Below, one piece after another: positions 7,745 to 14,495 of a DNA stretch of 16,323 nt. Source of the DNA: Firmicutes bacterium UBA2598 (GTDB lineage: Bacteria; Bacillota; PH28-bin88); NCBI GenBank assembly GCA_002339345.1, contig DDKM01000062.1, forward strand, positions 1 through 16,323. The letters are read 5' to 3'. The position numbers and the translations under genes were made by a program. Below the pieces are notes generated by a model that saw only the letters and a program-made list of their open reading frames with translations, was not told the DNA's origin and did not search any database. Each line of letters opens with the position of its first letter. The first letter of the stretch is position 1.

Positions 7745-10700
7745 TTAAGGCTTTGTAACTGTGAAGGTTGCTGTCGCGTCCTTAGTTGCATCGTTGATCT
7801 TGGTTTCAGCCTTAATTATAGCATTGTTTTGAACAGTTGCGGGTAGAGCACTGAGATCCTTGGACTGAACCATGATCACAGCCTTACCGCCGGTGAAGTC
7901 CACTTCCAAAGTACCGTCGGAAGCTGCACCGATGATGAAGTACACATTCCCTGAAGTAGCAGGAATGCTGAACTTCATCTTACCGCTGAAGGTGTCAACC
8001 AGGTTGTTATTGGCGTCAACAACTTTGGCGGTTACGGTGGCCACACTGGAACCATTCCCCACGATGCTGGTCGGAGCGACTTCCACTGCGACAGCATAGG
8101 CAGCGCCGGCTACGAACTTACCGGTGGCGGTGGCGCTGGTCAGACCAGTCGCGGTGGCGGTATAAGTTACAGTCTCAGCTTTGGTGTTAGTCACGTTAAA
8201 TGTTGCCTGACCTTTTACAGCGTAAACAGCATTCGGAATGGTGGCGTTAGCTTCGGTGTTCTTGGCCAGGGTAATCAGATTGGTGGCGGAGGTTACCCTG
8301 TTGCCATTGGGGTCGAGGACTGTGACTTTCACTACCTGTTGTGTAGTACCATCAGCCTTGGTGTCCTTGATGGTCTCAAAGGCCAACTTGGCAGGCTGGC
8401 CAACCAGCAAGGTGTTAATGGTGACGGAAGCGCTGGTCAGGCCGCTGGCACTGGCTGTAATCACCACAGAACCGGGTGTGACGCCTGCTCTAAAGGTGGT
8501 AGTTGCACTGTTATTACTAAAGGCCGGGGAGGTGCTGCCCAGAGTACCCACACCGGAGTTGGAGGCGGTCAATGTAACGGCAGTAGCGTTAGCAACCGTT
8601 GCATCGTTACCGTAGGCATCCTTACCCTTGATGGTGATGTCTGCCTGGCTTACACCGTCAGCGGCCAGCGGGAGCGGAGTGGCGGTGATGGCCAGGGCAA
8701 CTGCATCGTTGGCAATGTAGGTTACCGTTCTCTCATTGGAGTTGGTCAGACCTGCAGCCGTAGCAGAAACGGTGTAGGTGCCGGACTTGGTCAGGTTAAC
8801 CTTAATGCTGGCGACACCGTTGGCGGTTGTGCCGGTAAAGGTACCAACCACCACGCCATCGGCATCCTTGACGGTCAGGGTAACCAGACGGCCGTTGTCA
8901 TTTGTTACGGTATTGCCGTTGAAGTCCTTAACGTTTACCTTTACGGTGGCGTCCTTACCGGCTTTAACAAAGTCAGCAGGTATATCATTGGTGCCAATTT
9001 CCAGCTTATTTGGCGCACCGAAAATGGCAGTTGTAACTTGTTGTGTCTGTGGGCTAATGGAGGTACCATCAGCCTTTTTGGCAGTGGTGGTTACCTGGAA
9101 GGTATCGGTATTAAGCTTGGTGGTGGAGGTGATGGTCAGGGTGGCCACACCTTCGACGGTGTTCAAGGTTACTGTACCGATGCTGGCAAATGCGCCGTTA
9201 TCAACCAACTTGGAAATCTTAACTTCAATGCTGCCGGTCTTGACTGTGTTGCCTGCGGCATCCTGGACTGTCACCTTCAGAACAGAGGTGCTCACTCCGT
9301 CAGCCTTAACGGTTGCCGGGGTGGCTTCCAGCACCAGCCTGTTGATACCGCCGGGAACCACGGTGGCGGTTTGTTCAGCCTTCACCAGGTTGGTGGTGAT
9401 GTCGTTGTAAGTGTAGGTGCCGGTAGCAGCAAATGTGACACTTCCAGCAGTGCTACCGGTATAGCTGAATTCAGCCCTGCCGCCGGTTGCAGAAACATTG
9501 CCACTGCCAACAGTAGTGCCGTTGGCTGTCAGGGCAACGCTGGCAGCAGTACCGCCGGTTACCTGATTGCCGTTGACATCAAGAACGCGGACCACGATGG
9601 TCTTTGTTTTACCGGACTCGATTTCACCGATGGTGTCAATGGCCAGCTTGTACGGAGAACCGACTACCATGGTGGACACTGCGGTGGAGGTCACGGGAAC
9701 AGACTTCAGGCTATCCGGAGCGGTAACGGCACCGGTGACAGCAACACTGCCAATCTGGCTGGTGGAGCGCAGAGTTGCTTCGCCAGCAGCATTGTTAACA
9801 CTGTCATGGGCTAGGTTGAAAGTGGATACGGTAGCATCGACAGCGCCAGCGAAGTTTGCGACATCCTTATTGCTGGAGGTCAGCTTGACGGTCAAACCAG
9901 TAGGTGCGGGCATTGCTTGGCCTTCCTGGTCCAGAGCAATAACCCTAATGGTTGTTGTGCTGGCGCCGGCATCAGCCGCTAAGGTAGCAGGATCGGCCAC
10001 TAATTTAACAGAGGTCAGTTTCTGGGCAACCAGCTTGACGGTTGTATTGGCACCGGTCAGGCCGGCGGAGGAAACGGCTACATAGTATGTTCCTGCAGAA
10101 GCGTTGGCCTTAACTTCTACAGAAGCTACGCCGTTTACGGCCTTAACACTGGCAGTGGCCGGTGTTACTCCACCGAGCACAAAGTTAATTGTGCCGTCAA
10201 AGGTCGGAACCACATTGCCATTGGCGTCAACGGCAGTAGCGGTAACAGTGCCTTTGCTCTTGCCGTTGGCTACCAGTTCGGCCGGAGCGTTGACGACAAG
10301 CTTGGTCGCCGCCCCAAACACAGTCACAGCAGCTTTGGCTTCCAGATCGCCCACCTTGGCGGTGACGGTTGCGGCACCAGCCTGGGTGGCGGCAAAGTTA
10401 CCGGCTGCGTCGATAACACCACCGGTAGCTGTCCAGGTGGGCTTCACTTCTACCTCTTTGCCGTCCTTGTCCAGACCTTTAACGGTAAATGCCTGGGATG
10501 TGCCTACAGCGATGTTAGCGCTGGCGGGGCTGATTACCAGGCTCTTCACAGGACTGGGCGGAACCCAGCCAAATACCGTTTGGGCAATGGCCTTGCCGGA
10601 CTTGGCTTCGGCAAAAATGGCGTTGCTGGTCAACAGGGCCACTTCACCGCGCTTGGCCGGTGAATCGGCTGCGAAGTCCACACCCTTTAGGAGGCCCTTG

Positions 10701-11212
10701 TCGGTGGCCACCTTAACATAACCGGCGGGATAGCCGCCAGCAGCTTCGGCTTCCGCTTCAAAGCCCAGGGTACGGACCATCAGGGTGGCGAGTTCCTTGT
10801 AGCTTACAGGGTCGCCAGGGCGGAAGGTGCGGGTGCCGTCGGCCTTGGGGGCGTCGCCCTTCATAATGCCGAGGGCGCTGGCTACGTTAATCCAGCCGGT
10901 GTACCACACGCCAGCCTTGGCATCGGCAAAGATGGTGGGGTTACCTTCCACCAGTTTGGCCACATCGGCCTTGCCGGCAAGGATAACGGCAATTTTGGCC
11001 ATTTGCGCCCGGGTGAATACACCATTGGGGTCAAACTTGCCGTCACTGCCTTCAAAAACACCGAAATCAAACAGTGTTTTGAAGGCATCTTCGTACTTGG
11101 TCCCCTGGGCATCGGTGGGCATGACCTTGGTGGTGGCGCCTACCGGAGCGGCCAGGGAGAACAGGAAGGTTAGCGCGACGAGTAGTGCGACTAACTTTTT
11201 GTGCCGCTTCAT
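7745..11212 (-). CDS. S-layer protein: SLH domains, BIG2 domain and eight Big_1-like repeats (1155 aa)
   Basis: This looks like a major surface-layer protein. A signal peptide spans about residues 1-26 (MKRHKKL start, PVGA end). Three SLH domains lie at about 33-80, 94-150 and 157-200, with FTRAQMA and the FRPGDPVSYKELA pattern. A BIG2-like domain follows (222-298), then eight Big_1/invasin-like repeats to the C terminus, with ADGVS turns and D-x-NGN motifs. Composition is rich in Ala, Val and Thr and no cysteine was seen. SLH domains bind wall glycan, matching the glycan genes around it. The ATG follows AGGGGGA by 11 bases. It has a near-consensus sigma-A promoter about 310 bases upstream and its own terminator, consistent with high single-gene expression. 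It shares the architecture of the protein at 1198-4986 but is shorter, lacking that protein's C-terminal non-repeat domain. Confidence 0.92.
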   Translation of the reverse strand: MKRHKKLVALLVALTFLFSLAAPVGATTKVMPTDAQGTKYEDAFKTLFDFGVFEGSDGKFDPNGVFTRAQMAKIAVILAGKADVAKLVEGNPTIFADAKAGVWYTGWINVASALGIMKGDAPKADGTRTFRPGDPVSYKELATLMVRTLGFEAEAEAAGGYPAGYVKVATDKGLLKGVDFAADSPAKRGEVALLTSNAIFAEAKSGKAIAQTVFGWVPPSPVKSLVISPASANIAVGTSQAFTVKGLDKDGKEVEVKPTWTATGGVIDAAGNFAATQAGAATVTAKVGDLEAKAAVTVFGAATKLVVNAPAELVANGKSKGTVTATAVDANGNVVPTFDGTINFVLGGVTPATASVKAVNGVASVEVKANASAGTYYVAVSSAGLTGANTTVKLVAQKLTSVKLVADPATLAADAGASTTTIRVIALDQEGQAMPAPTGLTVKLTSSNKDVANFAGAVDATVSTFNLAHDSVNNAAGEATLRSTSQIGSVAVTGAVTAPDSLKSVPVTSTAVSTMVVGSPYKLAIDTIGEIESGKTKTIVVRVLDVNGNQVTGGTAASVALTANGTTVGSGNVSATGGRAEFSYTGSTAGSVTFAATGTYTYNDITTNLVKAEQTATVVPGGINRLVLEATPATVKADGVSTSVLKVTVQDAAGNTVKTGSIEVKISKLVDNGAFASIGTVTLNTVEGVATLTITSTTKLNTDTFQVTTTAKKADGTSISPQTQQVTTAIFGAPNKLEIGTNDIPADFVKAGKDATVKVNVKDFNGNTVTNDNGRLVTLTVKDADGVVVGTFTGTTANGVASIKVNLTKSGTYTVSATAAGLTNSNERTVTYIANDAVALAITATPLPLAADGVSQADITIKGKDAYGNDATVANATAVTLTASNSGVGTLGSTSPAFSNNSATTTFRAGVTPGSVVITASASGLTSASVTINTLLVGQPAKLAFETIKDTKADGTTQQVVKVTVLDPNGNRVTSATNLITLAKNTEANATIPNAVYAVKGQATFNVTNTKAETVTYTATATGLTSATATGKFVAGAAYAVAVEVAPTSIVGNGSSVATVTAKVVDANNNLVDTFSGKMKFSIPATSGNVYFIIGAASDGTLEVDFTGGKAVIMVQSKDLSALPATVQNNAIIKAETKINDATKDATATFTVTKP
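7748..10315 (-). repeat. Tandem Big_1 (invasin-type Ig-like) protein repeats
   Basis: Eight repeats of about 90-120 residues were counted from openings such as ADPATLAADAGAS, ATPATVKADGVS and ATPLPLAADGVS, each followed by a V-x-D-x-NGN-like turn. They probably form a rod of beta-sandwich domains projecting from the SLH anchor. Confidence 0.75.
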
Positions 11213-11518
11213 TCTTCAACAAATCCCCCTTTTAGATTGGTTTTCCTCTCCTGCTTGGAACCGGTTACCCTATGTTTTTCTCGCTACGCGGCCTATCCCT
11301 CCCTTCAAGGAATTTCAGGCAATTAACCAAAGGGCTTTTTTATTGCCGGCAGCCCGGGTATTTGCCTTTGGCTGCCAACAAGCACCGGGGTTATGTGGGG
11401 CCATCAATGGCACTACACCAATAAATACTGCGGACAGGCTGAAAAACTTGCAAAAAATTTTTGGCATGGCAGAAAAAAATCTAGCTGTGCCATCCAGGTT
11501 AATTATGGTAAAACATGC
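11213..11518 (-). ncRNA. About 306-nt 5' leader of the 1155-aa S-layer mRNA (candidate structured leader)
   Basis: This gene-free stretch lies between a promoter and the S-layer start codon. On the minus strand, ATGGCAC (11487-11493) can pair with TGCCAT (11466-11471) or with GTGCCAT (11407-11413), and the latter can also pair with ATGGC (11400-11404); these pairings exclude each other. A further 7-bp hairpin joins 11348-11354 with 11370-11376. I could not match it to a known riboswitch class by eye, and no convincing small gene is present. It could be a stability or regulatory leader, or simply untranslated sequence. Confidence 0.4.
11406..11417 (-). promoter_or_regulatory. 12-base leader element shared with the other S-layer gene, copy 2
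   Basis: The minus strand reads TGTAGTGCCATT, identical to 5006-5017, here about 195 bases before the start codon. TATTTA occurs four bases upstream. Confidence 0.45.
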
Positions 11519-11524
11519 AATTTT

Positions 11525-11554
11525 ATTATAAGCCTGGCCAGCGGGACAAGTCAA
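11525..11554 (-). promoter_or_regulatory. Near-consensus sigma-A promoter for the 1155-aa S-layer gene
   Basis: On the minus strand TTGACT (11554-11549) and a perfect TATAAT (11530-11525) are 18 bases apart. Transcription would begin near 11518. The -35 begins 10 bases after the wecG-type stop codon, and no terminator was seen between the two, so some read-through from the upstream gene is possible. Confidence 0.75.
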
Positions 11555-11563
11555 TAATTTAGT

Positions 11564-12295
11564 TTAGGTGTTCCCCTTGGCCCGCAGCACAGCCAGGACG
11601 AACCTGGGCAGGGCCAGCATGCGGCCGGTGCGGCGGGGGTTGGCGATGAGGCGGTAAAGCCATTCCAGTTTAAGTTTTTGCAAGATTTTTGGGGCGCGCT
11701 TGACCTTGCCCGCCAAAACATCCAGGCTGCCGCCCACGCCGATGCAGACGGGCACCCCCAGTGCCGCCATGTTTTCCTTGATCCAGTATTCCTGTTTGGG
11801 CGCCCCCAGGGCCACCAGGAGGATGTGGGGTTTGGCTTCCTTGATTTGTTCTACCAGCTGCAACTGGTCCTTGGGTGAAAGGTAGCCGTGGGCGGTGCCG
11901 GCAACCTGCAGCCCCGGATGGGCCGCGGCCGCCCGCCGGGCGGCTTCCTTTGCCACACCGGGGGCGGCGCCGTAAAAGAAGAAGCGCCATCCTTCCCTTT
12001 TCCCGCGCTGGAAAAGGGCCTGCACCAGGTCGATGCCTGCAACGCGCTCCGGCACTGGCTGGCCAAGCCTTTTGGCGGCCCACACCACCCCTGCCCCGTC
12101 GGGGGTGACCAGGTCAGCCCGGTTGATGACCGCCATCAACCGGTGTTCATCCAGGGCCCGGTAGATTATTTCCGCATTGAGGGTAATCACATGGTGGGGT
12201 GAACCTTCCTTAATAAATGACGCAATTCTTTCCACCGCCCCGGCCATATCCACCCGGTCCACCAGGGCGCCCAGGACACATGATTTCACTGGCAC
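11564..12295 (-). CDS. TagA/WecG/CpsF family glycosyltransferase
   Basis: The family (GT26) transfers N-acetylmannosamine or a related sugar to undecaprenyl-linked GlcNAc, an early committed step in wall teichoic acid or secondary wall polymer synthesis at the inner membrane face. The protein shows TLNAEI (about 38-43), LVTPDGAGVVWA (62-73) with the family's catalytic-site Asp near 66, ERVAGID near 84, GAPKQEYWI (164-172) with a conserved Gln near 168, the IGVGGSLDVLAGK glycine-rich loop (from 185) and the WLYRL...PRR C-terminal appendage. At 243 aa it has the usual length. I chose the GTG at 12295, five bases after GGAGG. The frame runs on to 12394, but that extension is Pro-rich and would read across the terminator of the preceding gene. 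It lies just downstream of the LCP gene, which may transfer the finished polymer to peptidoglycan. Confidence 0.9.
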   Translation of the reverse strand: MPVKSCVLGALVDRVDMAGAVERIASFIKEGSPHHVITLNAEIIYRALDEHRLMAVINRADLVTPDGAGVVWAAKRLGQPVPERVAGIDLVQALFQRGKREGWRFFFYGAAPGVAKEAARRAAAAHPGLQVAGTAHGYLSPKDQLQLVEQIKEAKPHILLVALGAPKQEYWIKENMAALGVPVCIGVGGSLDVLAGKVKRAPKILQKLKLEWLYRLIANPRRTGRMLALPRFVLAVLRAKGNT

Positions 12296-12298
12296 AAA

Positions 12299-12305
12299 CA
12301 CCTCC
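12299..12305 (-). promoter_or_regulatory. Ribosome binding site that sets the TagA/WecG start
   Basis: The minus strand reads GGAGGTG directly before TTTGTG, so a GTG start at 12295 (or GTG 12289) is favoured over the upstream frame opening at 12394. Confidence 0.65.
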
Positions 12306-12330
12306 AAACATCTGCCTGCCCGCGGCGGTG

Positions 12331-12357
12331 AAAAGCCCCCCGTTGGAAGCGGAGGGC
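12331..12357 (-). terminator. Intrinsic terminator of the LCP gene
   Basis: On the minus strand GCCCTCCG and CGGGGGGC pair over 8 bp (one T-G wobble) around CTTCCAA, followed by TTTT. It lies about 50 bases after the LCP stop codon, between the two genes. Confidence 0.65.
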
Positions 12358-12407
12358 ACAGTACTGGCGGGACAGGCATGGGATTGTCACCCATAGGTTA
12401 TTTTTCC

Positions 12408-13406
12408 TTACTGCCCCTTTCCGGCCAGCATTTTCTGGCCGGTCATGCGGGCAATGAGGGCGGGAATATCGTCATGATGGGGCACCCAGTAGCTGACACG
12501 GTCGATGTACCGGGGGTCGCCGGGGAGGGTGGCGGCATCGAACTTTGATGTGCCCGACTCCTTTAATATCCTGGCCAGCCCGATCATTTCCTTGGTGTTC
12601 AGGTTTGTTTGGGTGTAGGCATTGATTTCCTTAGCCAGTTCCGGGATTTTCACCAGGCTGCTAATACGCAGGGCCTGTTCCGCCACCGCCCCCAAAAACC
12701 TTTGCTGGCGCTTGATGCGGGTGAGGTCATCGCCATCGCTGCGGTACCGGACGTACTGCAAGGCCTGGTTGCCGTTCAAACGCTGGAGACCAGGCTTCAG
12801 GTCAATGCCCTCCGGCGGGTAGTACATGGCCTTTTCCACCTCTATTTCCACACCGCCCAGGATGTCGATGACCCCTTCAAAACCCCGGAAGTTTAACTCC
12901 ACATACTTCACGATGGGAATATGCAAAAGATTTTCCACGGTTTTCATCAACAAATCAGGCCCGCCATAGGCATGGGCATGGGCGATTTTTTCCTTGCCCC
13001 GCCCGGGAATCTGGGCGTAGGTGTCCCTGGGGATGGAAAGCAGGCTAAATTCCCCGCCATCGGGGTCCACGAAGGCCACCATGATGGTGTCCGCCCTGGA
13101 CGGTTCCCGGTTGCGCTGGTCGGTGCCGATGAGCAGGATGGCCACCCGCCCGTCCCTGGCCTTGCCCCCTTCTGCCGGATTGCCCGGTTCGCCGGGGGGT
13201 GTGATGATGGGCAGGTTTCCCAGGAAACCGGCGGATTTTTCATAGGCCAGATAGGCGGTGCCGGCGAAAATGCCCAGCATTGCCACCACCAGCAAAAGGC
13301 TGGTCAGAACGGACCCCGGCCCCTTCCTTTTCTTCCTGCTCCGGCTGCGGCGGTAGCTGCCGGAGCCCCAGAAGTCTTCATAATCGAACTTGTGCGTGTC
13401 CCCCAT
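12408..13406 (-). CDS. LytR-CpsA-Psr (LCP) family cell-wall glycopolymer transferase
   Basis: LCP enzymes move undecaprenyl-linked wall glycans onto peptidoglycan outside the membrane. This 332-aa protein has a basic cytoplasmic start, one membrane helix (about 33-55), a Pro/Gly-rich linker and an LCP domain with the usual motifs: LLIGTD (about 91-96), SRADT (103-107), SIPRDT (124-129), KIAHAHAYGG (140-149), NFRGFEGVIDILGG (172-185) and LNGNQALQYVRYR (210-222) with a following D-DLTR-x-x-RQQ. The conserved Asp and Arg residues that hold the lipid pyrophosphate are present, so it should be active. The ATG at 13406 follows GGGAGGTG by about five bases; an upstream in-frame start at 13451 has no such site. 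A terminator separates it from the TagA/WecG gene downstream. Confidence 0.93.
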   Translation of the reverse strand: MGDTHKFDYEDFWGSGSYRRSRSRKKRKGPGSVLTSLLLVVAMLGIFAGTAYLAYEKSAGFLGNLPIITPPGEPGNPAEGGKARDGRVAILLIGTDQRNREPSRADTIMVAFVDPDGGEFSLLSIPRDTYAQIPGRGKEKIAHAHAYGGPDLLMKTVENLLHIPIVKYVELNFRGFEGVIDILGGVEIEVEKAMYYPPEGIDLKPGLQRLNGNQALQYVRYRSDGDDLTRIKRQQRFLGAVAEQALRISSLVKIPELAKEINAYTQTNLNTKEMIGLARILKESGTSKFDAATLPGDPRYIDRVSYWVPHHDDIPALIARMTGQKMLAGKGQ

Positions 13407-13410
13407 AATC

Positions 13411-13418
13411 CACCTCCC
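13411..13418 (-). promoter_or_regulatory. Ribosome binding site that sets the LCP start
   Basis: The minus strand reads GGGAGGTG, followed by GATT and the ATG at 13406. This favours the 332-aa form over a start at 13451. Confidence 0.7.
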
Positions 13419-13467
13419 TGCCCTTACGGGGTTTGGCCCCTGTCCAGGCATTGCCCCATCATAGACG

Positions 13468-13495
13468 CCCGGGTACGGGGTTTTGTTCCCGGGTA
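13468..13495. repeat. Direct repeat CCCGGGTA, 20 bases apart, upstream of the LCP gene
   Basis: CCCGGGTA occurs at 13468-13475 and 13488-13495. Because CCCGGG is self-complementary, the pair could be two operator half-sites on one DNA face or a 6-bp hairpin after the stalk-domain gene. There is no T-tract after the hairpin on the minus strand. Confidence 0.4.
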
Positions 13496-13505
13496 TTTAT
13501 TGTTT

Positions 13506-14135
13506 TTACGGGTACACGGTGACCCGGCGGCTGGCGTCATCCCAGTCCACCCTGGCCCCCAGCAGTTCGCTGACCAGGCGCAGGGGCACCACGGTGCGGT
13601 TATTGACCAGCTGGGGCGCGGAGTCCAGATTGACGGCCTGGCCGTTTAAATAGGCGGTGGTGCTGCCGATTTGCAAAAAAAGGTGCTTGCTGCCCAGCCT
13701 GTAGGAAACGGTGCGGGTATTGCCGTCCCAGCCCACCTGCGCCCCCAGGGCCTCGCCGATAAACCGGAAGGGCAGCATGGTGCGGCCGGCGCTGTTAATG
13801 AAAGGGGCCACTTCCAGGGTGCGGGGATAAACACCGATGTATGCAATACGATGGCCGATGGTCAGGGCCACTTCCAGGCGGTAGCCTTCCTTCAGGGCCG
13901 CCACCCGCCTTTCCAGGGATACCACCCTGGCGGAGAGGTCTGCAACCTGGTTAGCCAGGGGAGTGAGGCCCTCCGCCACCCGCAACTGGACATAGCTGCG
14001 GGTGACCAGGGGGTCCTCCTCCGAGCCTGGCGGGGCCGCCCACACAGCGGCCAAAAGAAACAAGGGCATTAGAAAGGCAATGGGGGGAAGCAGTCCGGTG
14101 GCAGCCAGGCTTCCCCACCTGCGTTTTTCCACCAT
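13506..14135 (-). CDS. Secreted copper-amine-oxidase N-terminal (stalk) domain protein
   Basis: The 209-aa protein has a signal peptide or N-terminal anchor (basic start, hydrophobic core about 10-32, AVWAAP cleavage-like site) and a short coiled coil (about 53-82, heptad ANQVADLSARVVSLERRV). The C-terminal part (about 90-209) is built from two copies of the copper-amine-oxidase N1-like stalk motif: TMLPFRFIGEALGAQVGWDG and TVVPLRLVSELLGARVDWDD. In Clostridia such domains occur in secreted wall-associated proteins without oxidase activity; no amine-oxidase catalytic domain is present here. The exact function is unknown; a wall-binding or scaffold role is inferred from the surrounding genes. 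ATG 14135 is eight bases after GGAGG; a TTG two codons upstream is less likely. A perfect 10-bp hairpin sits just before the ribosome binding site. Confidence 0.85.
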   Translation of the reverse strand: MVEKRRWGSLAATGLLPPIAFLMPLFLLAAVWAAPPGSEEDPLVTRSYVQLRVAEGLTPLANQVADLSARVVSLERRVAALKEGYRLEVALTIGHRIAYIGVYPRTLEVAPFINSAGRTMLPFRFIGEALGAQVGWDGNTRTVSYRLGSKHLFLQIGSTTAYLNGQAVNLDSAPQLVNNRTVVPLRLVSELLGARVDWDDASRRVTVYP

Positions 14136-14153
14136 GATCAAAACCTCCGGAAA

Positions 14154-14188
14154 GCCAGGGGGCTACACCTTGGCGACGGCCCCCTGGC
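14154..14188 (-). promoter_or_regulatory. Perfect 10-bp hairpin directly upstream of the stalk-domain gene's ribosome binding site
   Basis: GCCAGGGGGC (14154-14163) and GCCCCCTGGC (14179-14188) enclose a 15-base loop. On the minus strand the stem is followed by TTTCC and then GGAGG (14148-14144). It may affect translation or mRNA stability, or act as a weak attenuator since its T-tract is only three long. Confidence 0.55.
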
Positions 14189-14257
14189 GTTGACAGCTTG
14201 ACCGGTATGCCCTTTTTACTTCGACGGCATTACCCTTTTTCCTGTGCTGGAGTTGAC

Positions 14258-14294
14258 AAAAATCCCTGGGAACAGAGGAAAAAATCCGCCAGGG
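14258..14294 (-). terminator. Terminator-like hairpin on the minus strand
   Basis: On the minus strand CCCTGG pairs with CCAGGG (6 bp, 19-base loop), followed by ATTTTTG. It could end transcripts of the LCP-like gene that run antisense through the small plus-strand gene, or act as an attenuator before the stalk-domain gene. Confidence 0.4.
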
Positions 14295-14295
14295 G

Positions 14296-14320
14296 CACAA
14301 TGCATATTAATCCTGCAAAA
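14296..14320 (-). promoter_or_regulatory. Intergenic motif TTTTGCAGGA-n-TAA-n-ATG, copy 2
   Basis: The minus strand reads TTTTGCAGGATTAATATGCA, matching 20 of 25 positions with the copy at 5107-5131. It overlaps the palindrome CAAAAATTTTTG. Its role is unknown. Confidence 0.3.
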
Positions 14321-14495
14321 ATTTTTGTGCAATGGCGCACTTCCAGAAGGATTTTTAGCGGTGGTGTGGAATAAGATATACCGGAAGCATTTAAATGGAA
14401 TTGCTTGTTACATAGTTCACTAGCAACAAGGGGACGTTCCGGGAAGGTGAAGGCGGTTGATAACAGGGACTGGACACCGGAAGGGAGGATTGACA

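Larger units (their letters stand above)
14142..14495. other. Intergenic region between the stalk-domain gene and the small plus-strand gene
   Basis: This 354-base stretch carries no convincing gene. It holds the RBS-proximal hairpin (14154-14188), an imperfect inverted repeat GGTATGCC/GGCATTACC (about 14204-14233), a terminator-like hairpin on the minus strand (14258-14294), copy 2 of the TTTTGCAGGA motif and the 12-bp palindrome CAAAAATTTTTG (14316-14327). TTGACA occurs on the plus strand at 14190 and 14253, but no good -10 follows at normal spacing, so I call no promoter. Confidence 0.5.

Noticed and set aside
8339..9814. A 491-codon open frame on the plus strand
   Set aside because: It is fully antisense to the repeat region of the S-layer gene. 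Its Gly/Cys-rich composition is the complement-strand reflection of Ala/Thr/Val-rich codons. No ribosome binding site or family resemblance was seen.
7745..11212. CRISPR array or DNA-level tandem repeats in the S-layer genes
   Set aside because: The repetition is only at protein-domain level; the nucleotide copies are strongly diverged, and no regular repeat-spacer pattern is present.
11213..11518. Known riboswitch (c-di-GMP, ydaO/c-di-AMP, T-box) in the S-layer leader
   Set aside because: I compared the leader by eye with the conserved cores of these classes and found only short, scattered similarities. It is not called without a covariance search.
11315..11554. A 79-codon minus-strand frame in the S-layer leader
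   Set aside because: Its start lies at the -35 of the promoter, so the transcript would not include it. The predicted peptide has no coherent domain and no ribosome binding site.
12296..12394. N-terminal extension of the TagA/WecG frame
   Set aside because: The 33 Pro-rich residues would be translated across the terminator hairpin of the LCP gene, and a GGAGG site lies just before GTG 12295.
14190..14258. Plus-strand promoters at the two TTGACA sequences
   Set aside because: Neither TTGACA (14190-14195, 14253-14258) has a TATAAT-like hexamer at 16-18 bases, so no promoter was assigned to the small gene.
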